Shown: one piece after another, positions 1 through 6,920 of the stretch
Position numbering within the stretch: position 1 is the stretch's first letter
Layout: each line of letters opens with the position of its first letter
Source of the DNA: Bacteroidaceae bacterium
GTDB taxonomy: Bacteria; Bacteroidota; Bacteroidia; Bacteroidales; Bacteroidaceae
Reading direction: 5' to 3'
DNA: 49,596 nucleotides
Assembly (NCBI GenBank): GCA_017649485.1
Contig: JAGCGS010000044.1
Span: 1 to 49,596 of the forward strand
Position numbers and translations under genes: made by a program
Notes under the pieces: model-generated
Database searches by the model: none
What the model saw: the letters and a program-made list of their open reading frames with translations, nothing else
What the model was told of the DNA's origin: nothing

Positions 1-360
1 ACAGCTTTTCATAGGGCGTAGAGCAAGGAAAGCTATGATATGGCAAAGAAATTGGTAATATCATAAGAAAGTGTTTAAGTCCTATCTACTTTTCCACGTT
101 AATGCTTGCATGAGTGACACAAATATTTTGTTTTTGCCACATAACTAAAATGTACAAAAGATGATTATTTTTGAAGGAACAGTTTTAAAAGGTTTGACGG
201 TCCGTTAAACATATTGTCATCCCCAACAATGTGACCAAAATAGGGAATTATGCATTTTCTGGCTGTACGTCTTTAGATAGTATCAAATATACCAGATTGC
301 GTTACTAATATTGGGCGAGACGCTTTTAGGGGTTGTTCATATGAAGAAATGTACAGATAA
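1..360 (+). pseudogene. Relic of a BspA-type leucine-rich-repeat surface protein gene
   Basis: Reading from 213 gives IVIPNNVTKIGNYAF followed by SGCTSLDSIK, a textbook BspA-type (LRR_5) repeat. After one extra base at 288 the next repeat continues in a shifted frame as IPDCVTNIGRDAF and then RGCS, ending at a TAA at 358-360. At positions 1-20 a third trace, TAFH, precedes a stop. No open frame spans the stretch and the segment between about 30 and 200 shows no repeat, so this is a decayed gene or its tail. Intact BspA proteins are exported adhesins of oral and gut Bacteroidales. The left end of the original gene lies outside the window. Confidence 0.7.
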
Positions 361-430
361 TATAAAAGTAGAAAACCCATAAACAATGTGAACAGATTCC
401 CAATTGGGATACACCTCTACACCGATGGAA

Positions 431-460
431 AAGGTGGGCTTATCGGCTCACCTTATTTTT
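431..460. terminator. Terminator hairpin downstream of the unknown gene at 459-1085
   Basis: AAGGTGGGC (431-439) pairs with GCTCACCTT (446-454) with one G-T wobble. A T-rich run follows on the plus strand and a shorter T run follows on the minus strand, so it can end transcription from both sides, including the minus-strand gene stopping at 459. Confidence 0.6.
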
Positions 461-1085
461 AGCGCTTTAACAGAAGCAGTTCGTTCTCGATTTCTTCAAG
501 TCGTTTGCCTATCCTGGCTTGACGATTCATCATTTCAGCATATTCCTCATCTGAAATTGGCTCACCGCTTTTAGCCTTCTCCACTCTTCTTCTAAATGAT
601 TGAATTTGTTTTTCAATATCTTCAAGTTCATCCAACTTACTATAAAAGACGTTGAAGAACTCCAACTTCTTAAGACACATCTTCTTCAACTCTGTCAACT
701 GAACGTTGATGATATAGTCAATAGTGTCTTTTTTTTTCGGGTCACTCTCCTTGAATTGTGAGAATAGTTCTACAATGGTATCAATCATCGCAAGGGATTC
801 CGTATAGTTGGCTATACTCTCATCGAGGGATGCTCTCATTTCGTTACACAGTGTCGTCTTGCCATTCTCAACCTTGACGTTTGTAGGCTTAGTTTTCTTT
901 TGTATATGCTTCGTGTACGGTTCTTTTTTCCTAGTAGTGTTGCCTTTCAACAAGGAATCCAATAACCTAATCACATCAGACTCATCATTAATCGATTGGT
1001 TGATACTTTCAATGTTCAATCTCAACGCTTCTGCAAACCGCTTCTGCTCCTCTATTTCCTTGGTGGTTTTAATGTTTCGTCTCAT
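459..1085 (-). CDS. Unknown coiled-coil protein, 208 aa
   Basis: I do not recognise a family. The protein is highly charged, with long Lys/Glu-rich helices predicted by eye, above all residues 1-40 and 140-208, where a leucine-rich tail (ending LLLLKR) looks like a coiled coil. No signal peptide, membrane segment or catalytic motif is visible, so it is probably cytoplasmic. It starts with MRRNIK and ends 5 bases from a hairpin terminator. It lies in the same orientation as the two genes to its right but about 160 bp away. The AT-rich composition resembles the islet around it rather than the core genes further right. Function unknown. Confidence 0.6.
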   Translation of the reverse strand: MRRNIKTTKEIEEQKRFAEALRLNIESINQSINDESDVIRLLDSLLKGNTTRKKEPYTKHIQKKTKPTNVKVENGKTTLCNEMRASLDESIANYTESLAMIDTIVELFSQFKESDPKKKDTIDYIINVQLTELKKMCLKKLEFFNVFYSKLDELEDIEKQIQSFRRRVEKAKSGEPISDEEYAEMMNRQARIGKRLEEIENELLLLKR

Positions 1086-1244
1086 GGCTATGATTTAATA
1101 ACTAATTTGAGCGTAAAGATAAGTAAAAACTTCCAATAATCTTGTGTTTTGTTGGAGAAAAACCTAAGGTACTCATTTTTCTCTTAAAAATGATATTATT
1201 ATTTTTCTTTATTATAAAAAGTATGTATCACAGATTATGGGAAA

Positions 1245-1838
1245 TCATGGTTGCTGAGGCTTGTATTTGTCGAGCAAGGGCAAAACTTGCTTGAAGCGAG
1301 TGGACATAAATTTACAATCGGGCTTGCCCTTATCTATGTTGGTATAATCATCGGTACTGCCGAAGAACATCTCTTGCAACTTGGGAGAGCCCACAGGTGG
1401 CAGCATTCTATTATATATAAGGTATCCTATCAGGTTCTGCCAGGTAATCCGTACAGAGTCACCCTTTCTGTGCTCCAACAGGTTCCAAAGCGTATCCGAC
1501 ATACTCAGGTCATCATCCTGCAAAGCATACACTCCCACGTTGAGCACATCCCTCATCATCCGTTTGATGTTATTTGTTGTGGCTGGCTTCATCCACTCAC
1601 CCTTGGCAATCAGGATATCCAGTCGGTCAAGTATGGCTTGCCGCCTTTCAGAAAGCACATGGTCATTCTTCACACGCTTTTCTTCAGTAGTATCAACCAC
1701 TTCTGCATCTTCTGCCTCGTCCTTCAGGAAACCACGCAAAAATTGCTGTAAGTCGCTCCCCTGCAGCTTGTCAATATGGATTACCCGCTTATGGTCGTTG
1801 TGGATGGCTCCTTCTTCGTAGTGGTAATTGTCACTCAT
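1245..1838 (-). CDS. Unknown protein, second gene of an overlapping pair, 197 aa
   Basis: No family recognised. The N-terminus carries the motif YHYEEGAIHNDH (residues about 5-16), followed by an acidic linker containing EDAEVVDTTEE and a mostly helical C-terminal part from about residue 60. The same motif, YNYEAGAIHEDH, stands at the very end of the 463-residue protein encoded just upstream, so the two copies flank the gene junction. The start ATG at 1838 overlaps the upstream stop by 8 bases, which points to translational coupling and one transcript. No export signal. The shared motif suggests gene fission, a tandem duplication or a docking element for a common partner. Confidence 0.6.
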   Translation of the reverse strand: MSDNYHYEEGAIHNDHKRVIHIDKLQGSDLQQFLRGFLKDEAEDAEVVDTTEEKRVKNDHVLSERRQAILDRLDILIAKGEWMKPATTNNIKRMMRDVLNVGVYALQDDDLSMSDTLWNLLEHRKGDSVRITWQNLIGYLIYNRMLPPVGSPKLQEMFFGSTDDYTNIDKGKPDCKFMSTRFKQVLPLLDKYKPQQP

Positions 1839-3222
1839 TGCCAGTCAGTTTTAGAAGATTGCTATTTTGGTTTGTTTCAAGCATCACTTGATTGCGATGA
1901 TCCTCATGGATAGCACCTGCCTCGTAATTGTAAGTCGGTCTTCTTGCCAATTCCTTTATTAATTCATGCTCCTCCTGTTGTTTTTTCTCCTTCACTTGTT
2001 TTTCTCTCATCTCCTCCTCTTGTTTTTCCAATATGCTTTGTTGAATCATGGGAGCATATTTCTGCCAAGTGGGATTTAGGGCCAACAATGTTGACATGCT
2101 ACCAAAGAAACTCAGTGCCAGGTCAACAGGAAATCGCAGGAAGGCATCTATCAGATCTTTACCTGTTATTATGTCGTTATCCACATCTTTCACCACCTTG
2201 GTCAATTGGGCAAGCACCTTGTTGTATTGGTCGGTAATGTCATCTATGGCATATTCCAGTTCCTCATAAGTTCTTGGCCTGGCTTGTTTCAAAACATCAC
2301 TCATGATTTTTGGGAAGAGAATGGAGCAGAGTTCCTCCAGCTCATTGGAAGGTGGTGTCGATTTTATGATATCTTCCATTTTGGCTTTATGCACCAATGC
2401 CTGTTGCCTGACGCTGTTGCCGCTTCTCATATCTATGAGTCCTTCAGGACAAAGTCTGTCGAAATTCGTGTTGAATGCCTTGTACAGCAGGTGCATGTGT
2501 GGATAAGCCGATTTCAGGTTGCAAGCCGTGAATGCTAATGATGCAAAATTATCTACCTTCAAGCCCACAATATACTGAATCATTGCAGAATACATATACC
2601 TCATGAATGCCCAATTATATCTCATAAGAGAAAACAATTCGTTTTTTCTCTTCTTGGGTAAACTACTAAGTTCAATCATGGTGAGTCCCATCAATATGCA
2701 ATACAATTCATGCTTTTTGAAGTTCCCATAATGTCGTGCTTTGATGAGCTTTTCCTTCAGCGCGTTATAAATGCTGTTCCAGTCAGGGTTATAGTCACGT
2801 TGGATAATGACGTTAAGCAGCATGAAGAAGTAGGTCGGTTCGTGATTATTTACTATCAGTCGGTCGGCCCAATTCTCAGCAGCTTTTACCAAATCCAATT
2901 GTTTGAACAGGCGACCGGCATAGTTGCCCTCTTTCTCAATCGTGGCGAGTAAGGCATTTTTCAATTGAACATCAGTGTTCCCATTACGGAAGAAACGCTT
3001 GTCTGCCATGAAGAAATCATGATAATAAGGAACCAGAACGTCTCTTACTCCGTAAAAGTCTTTTTTACGCAACTCATAAATGGCATACTTCCAGCCACTC
3101 CAATCGATTTCTTTCTCTGGGATATCCCCCGCAAGACATTGTTCCAAGGGAGCAATTATGTCTTTTTGAATGCAGTATCTTTCTTGCATAAAATTAAAAA
3201 ATAAATTGATACTATATTCCAA
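1831..3222 (-). CDS. Unknown protein, first gene of an overlapping pair, 463 aa
   Basis: No family recognised. It is a largely helical cytoplasmic protein; residues about 320-385 include a possible hydrophobic helix (DLALSFFGSMSTLLAL), followed by a Glu/Lys/Gln-rich coiled-coil stretch (EKQEEEMREKQVKEKKQQEE) and the C-terminal signature YNYEAGAIHEDH. This signature recurs at the start of the next protein. The start at 3222 gives MEYSIN; an internal Met 12 codons later is an alternative. A -7-like TAGCTTTG lies about 95 bases upstream on the minus strand. The pair resembles accessory genes of integrated elements, but no mobility gene is nearby. Confidence 0.6.
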   Translation of the reverse strand: MEYSINLFFNFMQERYCIQKDIIAPLEQCLAGDIPEKEIDWSGWKYAIYELRKKDFYGVRDVLVPYYHDFFMADKRFFRNGNTDVQLKNALLATIEKEGNYAGRLFKQLDLVKAAENWADRLIVNNHEPTYFFMLLNVIIQRDYNPDWNSIYNALKEKLIKARHYGNFKKHELYCILMGLTMIELSSLPKKRKNELFSLMRYNWAFMRYMYSAMIQYIVGLKVDNFASLAFTACNLKSAYPHMHLLYKAFNTNFDRLCPEGLIDMRSGNSVRQQALVHKAKMEDIIKSTPPSNELEELCSILFPKIMSDVLKQARPRTYEELEYAIDDITDQYNKVLAQLTKVVKDVDNDIITGKDLIDAFLRFPVDLALSFFGSMSTLLALNPTWQKYAPMIQQSILEKQEEEMREKQVKEKKQQEEHELIKELARRPTYNYEAGAIHEDHRNQVMLETNQNSNLLKLTGNE

Positions 3223-3316
3223 AAAATTCAGATCTCTCTACATAATTGCTACGGGGATGTTTTTAGTATCGTTTAGCGATATCTGTATAAATTTCCAAAA
3301 GTTTTAAAACTGGCTG

Positions 3317-3324
3317 CAAAGCTA
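3317..3324 (-). promoter_or_regulatory. Possible -7 element for the 3222-1245 gene pair
   Basis: The minus strand reads TAGCTTTG, matching the Bacteroidetes -7 consensus TAnnTTTG. No convincing -33 TTTG is seen at the expected distance. Confidence 0.35.
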
Positions 3325-3441
3325 CGCATAAATAATGACATAATCTACATTTACCTGGTTTATTTTCAAGAGAGACATCCAAAAAGAGATAAATATAATG
3401 AGAGAAATAGATAATACATCGGCTCAACTAACGTATGACGT

Positions 3442-3503
3442 TTAATCACAAAGAAATTAATTCACTAATCAGTGAATTTTTCTTGCGTTTTTTTTGTGAT
3501 TAA
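3442..3503. promoter_or_regulatory. Nested inverted repeats, likely operator of the higBA locus
   Basis: A perfect 11-bp inverted repeat, TTAATCACAAA (3442-3452) and TTTGTGATTAA (3493-3503), encloses a second perfect 8-bp repeat, AATTCACT (3459-3466) and AGTGAATT (3471-3478). The right outer arm contains the -33 TTTG of the promoter at 3493-3523. HigA-type antitoxins are known to repress their own operon by binding such dyads, so this is a natural operator candidate. Confidence 0.55.
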
Positions 3504-3523
3504 GAAATACGTTCGTATATTTG
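3493..3523 (+). promoter_or_regulatory. Promoter of the higBA locus
   Basis: -33 TTTG (3493-3496) and -7 TATATTTG (3516-3523) are separated by 19 bp, an exact match to the Bacteroidetes promoter pattern. The toxin remnant starts 22 bp downstream. Confidence 0.7.
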
Positions 3524-3545
3524 CGCAGTCATAACAAGAACAACT

Positions 3546-3673
3546 ATGAAAGTAGTATTTTCAGAAATAATAAACGATTATGCCGAGAGACATCCCGATG
3601 CCAAACCTGCATTGGAGCGATGGAGTACCATCATAAAGAATATGACAAAATAAAAGACATAAAAACAATTTAG
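3546..3673 (+). pseudogene. higB: higB toxin gene with internal deletion and frameshift
   Basis: The frame opens MKVVFSEIINDYAERHPDAK and continues through PALERW, the usual start of a HigB-family mRNA interferase. It then shifts: from 3632 another frame reads HKEYDKIKDIKTI and stops at 3671, which is the usual HigB C-terminus (family motif THxEYDKI). Intact HigB is about 95-105 residues; here roughly the central 55-60 codons are gone, with a frame change, and the residual frame ends after 35 residues at 3653. The catalytic centre is lost. The antitoxin gene follows 4 bp after the old stop, the normal higBA order. Confidence 0.8.
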
Positions 3674-3677
3674 AGCT

Positions 3678-4055
3678 ATGGTGATAAAAAGCGAAAAAGA
3701 ATACAAAGACTACGAGGCACGCATGGAGGCACTTATTCAGCGAGGCAACGAATTAGGTGACATGGAGTTTCTATCCGAAGAGGACAAGAAAGAGTTTGAT
3801 CGTTTGAGTAATGCTTTAGATGAATATGCATGTGCTTATCATCCCTTGCCTGGCCAGATGAGTTCAATGCTTACTGAAGCCATCCTCAAGCAGGTCAAGC
3901 AGAAAGGTTTGAAGCACAAAGATGCTGCTCACATGATTGGCATCAGCTCCACGATGTTCAGCGATTTAATTCATGGGCGACGTACGCTGAGTTTTGAGGT
4001 AGCTCGTAACATCTACAAGGTTCTTGGTGTACCAGCGGAAGTGGTATTGGCATAA
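3678..4055 (+). CDS. higA: HigA-family antitoxin, XRE helix-turn-helix protein, 125 aa
   Basis: The C-terminal half (residues about 65-125) holds a clear XRE helix-turn-helix: KQKGLKHKDAAHMIGISST, then the recognition helix region MFSDLIHGRRTLSFEVAR and the closing KVLGVPAEVVL. The N-terminal half is a helical charged segment typical of the Bacteroidetes HigA type. The protein should neutralise HigB and bind the operator upstream. Because the adjoining toxin is destroyed, it is now an orphan antitoxin that may still repress its promoter or act on a toxin elsewhere. The frame is intact, which hints at recent toxin loss or retained use. Confidence 0.8.
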   Translation: MVIKSEKEYKDYEARMEALIQRGNELGDMEFLSEEDKKEFDRLSNALDEYACAYHPLPGQMSSMLTEAILKQVKQKGLKHKDAAHMIGISSTMFSDLIHGRRTLSFEVARNIYKVLGVPAEVVLA

Positions 4056-4089
4056 AAAGTGTACCCAACCTCCTTGTCATCTCTCTTCC

Positions 4090-4167
4090 GTTTACCTATG
4101 CAAGGCTCTTGGTGTATCAACTGCAACGCTTGATTTAGGCAGCATAGGCAAGATTCCTTTGTGGTAA
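4090..4167 (+). pseudogene. Tail fragment of a second XRE antitoxin gene
   Basis: The frame reads VYLCKALGVSTATLDL and stops at 4165-4167. KALGVSTATL is the usual end of an XRE helix-turn-helix domain and parallels KVLGVPAEVVL at the end of the intact antitoxin just upstream, but the bases differ enough that it is not a recent copy. No start or body is present. Confidence 0.45.
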
Positions 4168-4459
4168 TACCCAATTCAATGTGTTAAACATCAAAATGTA
4201 ATTTGGAGTTTGGAGTTTGGAATTTGGGCGTCATCCCATTTGCAAATCTTCCAAGTGATAGCACAATTTTGGCTCTTTGGAAGCTTGTCTGTCAATGAAG
4301 GGTCTTTCAGAACCATACCAAAAACGTTAAGCATTAATTATTATAAGTCTTCACAATTGTATGTTTCGCATTTAATTTATAATCATATTTCATTGATATT
4401 TAGTGTGTTAAACCAAATATATAGATTAAGGGGATTCAAACATGCTTAATATTTATCTT
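4168..4459. other. AT-rich intergenic DNA without a supported gene
   Basis: A three-unit heptamer repeat (4205-4225) is the only structure seen. An open frame on the plus strand crosses the stretch but starts inside the repeat and its product has no family features, so it was not called. Confidence 0.4.
4205..4228. repeat. Heptamer tandem repeat (GGARTTT)
   Basis: Units GGAGTTT, GGAGTTT, GGAATTT follow without gaps. The same family recurs at 14557-14584, 14729-14751 and 21940-21977. Confidence 0.7.
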
Positions 4460-4588
4460 TCATTCTTGAAGCTTTTGATGCAACTCATACTTCCTGCGAG
4501 TTTGCCTCTCTGTTCGACATTTCCTTTCCAAAGAATTAATATGACCAAGCAAAGCTTCTTTTTCTTTTGCTAAGACAAATCCATATTT
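4460..4588 (-). pseudogene. 3' gene fragment, 42 codons, coiled-coil tail
   Basis: The minus strand is open from just after a stop at 4589-4591 and reads KYGFVLAKEKEALLGHINSL, then a Lys/Arg/Glu-rich helix ending KLQE before a TGA at 4460-4462. It has no start codon and looks like the C-terminus of a truncated gene. Family unknown. Confidence 0.35.
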
Positions 4589-4612
4589 TTATGTTAAGAT
4601 TTAATCGTTTTC

Positions 4613-4643
4613 TTTGTTATGTCATTTTGTTGTCGTATCTTTG
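4613..4643 (+). promoter_or_regulatory. Orphan promoter with no coding sequence downstream
   Basis: -33 TTTG (4613-4616) and -7 TATCTTTG (4636-4643) are 19 bp apart. Downstream lies a perfect 9-bp inverted repeat (TTGGTGTAA 4661-4669, TTACACCAA 4706-4714) but no plus-strand gene for 500 bp. It may drive an untranslated RNA or be left over from a lost gene. Confidence 0.5.
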
Positions 4644-4652
4644 CGTTTAGAA

Positions 4653-4886
4653 TCAAGCTGTTGGTGTAATGTCTGCCCCTTGGATTGCAGTTCCTTGGGT
4701 TACGGTTACACCAATTTGTTTGGCAATAATATAGTAGTTGGCACAAATCATAGTTGAAACACAAGAAAAGCGTCCCAATCGGAACACTTCGCTGATATAT
4801 TCTCTAAGTCCATTTGTCTTATAAATCTCCGTAAAGCTGGCCTTAAAGCTATCATGAAAAATACATGAATCGTTGATTATAACTCT
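4653..4886 (-). pseudogene. 3' gene fragment, 77 codons
   Basis: The minus strand is open from after a stop at 4887-4889 to a TGA at 4653-4655. It reads like real protein (VIINDSCIFHDSFKASFTEI, later NYYIIAKQIGVTVTQGTAIQ and finally ADITPTA) but has no start codon before residue 46. It is most simply the truncated C-terminus of a gene whose 5' part was removed. I do not recognise the family. It ends right beside the orphan plus-strand promoter at 4613-4643. Confidence 0.45.
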
Positions 4887-5150
4887 TTAGGCAACCATTT
4901 AGATAACTAATCAGGTAAGTTGTCTATTTCTTCTGTTTGTTTTGTTCATAATATAAAAAACTAAGTATAGCAGAACACTTAAAGAACGACATCATTATCT
5001 TCAATGTATCAACGCTTTCTTTCTATTCTCTTTGTTATTTCTTTTACGTCTCTTTGTAAAATGTTTATTAAAGATTTAACCTAAACGGAATCCTTAACAG
5101 AACCTATATTACAAATAAATAAAAAAAATTCATATTTTTTTCGAGAAGTA

Positions 5151-5182
5151 TTTGGTTGTTAAAATACAAACACTTACCTTTG
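5151..5182 (+). promoter_or_regulatory. Promoter of the 134-aa unknown gene
   Basis: -33 TTTG (5151-5154) and -7 TACCTTTG (5175-5182) are 20 bp apart and lie 21 bp before the start codon at 5204. Confidence 0.7.
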
Positions 5183-5203
5183 CAAAAAATTAATTTTAAA
5201 ATT

Positions 5204-5608
5204 ATGAAAATATCTATTATCAGCGCAAAACAATTTACAACAAAATTGAAAGCGACTATACAGAGCACTGGCAAGTTAGGTTTTACTGGTGAAACAGCGA
5301 AACATCTCAATCTACAAGCTGGGAAACATGCAAAGTTTGCAAAAGACGACGAGACGGGAACTCTATATTTCATTCTTGTTGACAAGCCAAACGAGGATGC
5401 ATTCCCAATTAAGGAAACAAGTGGTTATTTCAATGTGGCTACCACCAGGATGTTCGATATGTTGGGATTTAATTATAAAAGCAAGACCATCATGTTTGAC
5501 CTTATCAGGCAGATATCTCTCGATGCAGAGCTCAATGGTGAGGTTTATATGATGAAACAGCGAAACGGCAAATTAAAGGAGAAGAACAATGAAGATGAGA
5601 TAGTATAA
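5204..5608 (+). CDS. Unknown small protein, 134 aa
   Basis: I chose the ATG at 5204 (MKISIISAKQF) because the promoter -7 box ends at 5182, which excludes a start further upstream. Residues 1-60 alternate short hydrophobic strands with Lys-rich turns (GKLGFTGETAKHLNLQAGKH), reminiscent of a small beta-barrel DNA-binding fold such as SpoVT/AbrB, but this is only an impression. The C-terminus is polar (QRNGKLKEKNNEDEIV). No export signal. It is a single-gene unit with its own promoter; its stop meets the terminator of a candidate small RNA coming from the opposite strand. Confidence 0.6.
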   Translation: MKISIISAKQFTTKLKATIQSTGKLGFTGETAKHLNLQAGKHAKFAKDDETGTLYFILVDKPNEDAFPIKETSGYFNVATTRMFDMLGFNYKSKTIMFDLIRQISLDAELNGEVYMMKQRNGKLKEKNNEDEIV

Positions 5609-5708
5609 GAAAAGAGCCCCGATCATTTGGGCAATGAAACGGGGCTGGGCATGAAGTCTCTATTAGGGCATTGAGACTTCAAACAATCCCATCGGGCAGA
5701 CAGAATTG
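5607..5708 (-). ncRNA. Candidate small RNA, two hairpins with GCCC loops
   Basis: A consensus promoter on the minus strand (5715-5746) would start an RNA near 5708. The RNA would fold GAAGTCTC/GAGACTTC (5673-5680 with 5653-5660) with a 12-nt loop AATGCCCTAATA. It would then form a second hairpin, AGCCCCG/CGGGGCT (5640-5646 with 5615-5621), whose inner TCATT/AATGA stem presents the loop GCCCA. The second hairpin is followed by CTTTTCTTA, an intrinsic terminator. TGCCC occurs four times, twice in loops and twice in linkers. No open frame of note is inside. The length of about 100 nt, own promoter and own terminator fit a trans-acting or protein-titrating small RNA. Confidence 0.6.
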
Positions 5709-5714
5709 TTGGTG

Positions 5715-5746
5715 CAAAGGTATGACAAATACCCTAAACCAGCAAA
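5715..5746 (-). promoter_or_regulatory. Promoter of the candidate small RNA
   Basis: On the minus strand, TTTG (plus CAAA 5743-5746) and TACCTTTG (plus 5715-5722) are separated by 20 bp, a full match to the Bacteroidetes consensus. No gene lies in its path before the convergent gene ending at 5608. Confidence 0.65.
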
Positions 5747-5788
5747 TTCCTGTCGTTAATACTAGGTATAATTTTATTTTTTTAAGGT

Positions 5789-6523
5789 ATGGAAAAAAAA
5801 GATTTTATTTTCGACAGGAAGGAGCTCTTTAGAATGGAGCACACCCCAAAAGGCAAATCCTACAGGACAGCCTTGATGCCTGAACGCACAAAGCGGAAGG
5901 TAATCTACAACAACATGAATCTCATGGATGGCATCACCTTCACACCGTCAGGTATTCCACAAATGGCCGCCTATACAGGCACCACTGATTTTGAGTTAGT
6001 GCCATACTCTGAATGGCGCAAGCATGATGGGCACAATCAGGCTCTTATGTTCTTTCTGGATGATTATAGATTTAGAGAGGCTTTATGGTTAAAGCTGGAA
6101 CAAACAACACTCAAGATCCTCCATTATGACTATTTCTTTACTCCAGACTTTAGTTTGTGGCGTGATTTACCTACTGAGTTCTATAATAGGCAGAACATCT
6201 TCTATACACGATTCGTCGGGGCGTATTGGCAGGTTAATGGACTTCAAGTAATCCCCACATACAGCTTCGGGAGCCTACCTTCTTTCGCCTATTGTCTTGA
6301 AGGTTTGCCCTCTCACAGTGTTACTGCTGTCTGTGGATTGAGTAATCGAAAGGATACGGCAGCATACAACATATGGTGTTATGGCCTTCGGCGTTTGGAA
6401 GAAGAAAAATGCCCAACTCTTATACTGGTCTATGGTCCAGAAATAGATATACCTGGACTTCATACTCCAGTCAAATTCATAAAAGATTTTATTTCAAAAA
6501 GATTCAGATATGAAAACAACTAA
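5789..6523 (+). CDS. DUF4417 domain protein, 244 aa
   Basis: The protein matches the DUF4417 pattern across most of its length. Around residues 90-180 it has FFLDDYRFREALW, then YDYFFTPDFSLWRDLPTEF, then FVGAYWQVNGLQVIPTYSFG. Near the end are LEGLPSHSVTAVCG and a short hydrophobic strand before YGPEIDIPG. DUF4417 proteins occur mainly in phages, plasmids and accessory islands; their activity is not established. The gene overlaps the next one by 14 bases and heads a three-gene plus-strand cassette closed by the terminator at 7351. No consensus promoter was found just upstream, so the start site of the transcript is uncertain. Confidence 0.75.
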   Translation: MEKKDFIFDRKELFRMEHTPKGKSYRTALMPERTKRKVIYNNMNLMDGITFTPSGIPQMAAYTGTTDFELVPYSEWRKHDGHNQALMFFLDDYRFREALWLKLEQTTLKILHYDYFFTPDFSLWRDLPTEFYNRQNIFYTRFVGAYWQVNGLQVIPTYSFGSLPSFAYCLEGLPSHSVTAVCGLSNRKDTAAYNIWCYGLRRLEEEKCPTLILVYGPEIDIPGLHTPVKFIKDFISKRFRYENN

Positions 6524-6920
6524 AAATGAACTTTGGGATGCAGATGCCAAGCTGTTTGCATCCATGAAAGAAGGAAGCCTTACTTCTAATGAGGCAAACT
6601 TCTTTAAAAACATGCAATACAAGCAGGAATACGAGGTTACAGCCTTAAACGACCTACTTGTATCTGAGTACGAAAATGACGATGAGATTTATCTCATTCG
6701 TATGAATTACGATGAATATGTTATTGGTCATGGCATCGGAACAAACGGAGCGGAAGAAGTTCATGTTATGAATCTATCAGAAGCTCTGGCAGTCAACTTC
6801 AAGACTGAAGGATTCCTCGACCGAGACATCACCCTCTGGCAATGGCTTCGAGAGAAGGACTACAAAATTGTTAATTATGGACGAAACTATGATTTAATTG
6901 AAAATGGGAAACGGAGCTGA
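6510..6920 (+). CDS. Unknown protein, middle gene of the DUF4417 cassette, 136 aa
   Basis: No family recognised. It is acidic, with Asp/Glu-rich strands (SEYENDDEIYLIRMNYDEY) and a glycine-containing turn GHGIGTNGAEEVHVMN in the centre. No signal peptide. The start overlaps the end of the DUF4417 gene by 14 bases and its own stop overlaps the following gene, so the three are almost certainly cotranscribed and translationally coupled. The acidic character next to a basic partner would suit an immunity-type or inhibitor protein, but this is speculation from composition only. Confidence 0.6.
   Translation: MKTTKNELWDADAKLFASMKEGSLTSNEANFFKNMQYKQEYEVTALNDLLVSEYENDDEIYLIRMNYDEYVIGHGIGTNGAEEVHVMNLSEALAVNFKTEGFLDRDITLWQWLREKDYKIVNYGRNYDLIENGKRS

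Noticed and set aside
4210-4449. 79-codon plus-strand frame
   Set aside because: It starts inside a heptamer repeat and shows no protein-like pattern.
6898-6903. TTG start for the last DUF4417-cassette gene
   Set aside because: An ATG two codons later is the more usual start and no ribosome-binding site favours the TTG.
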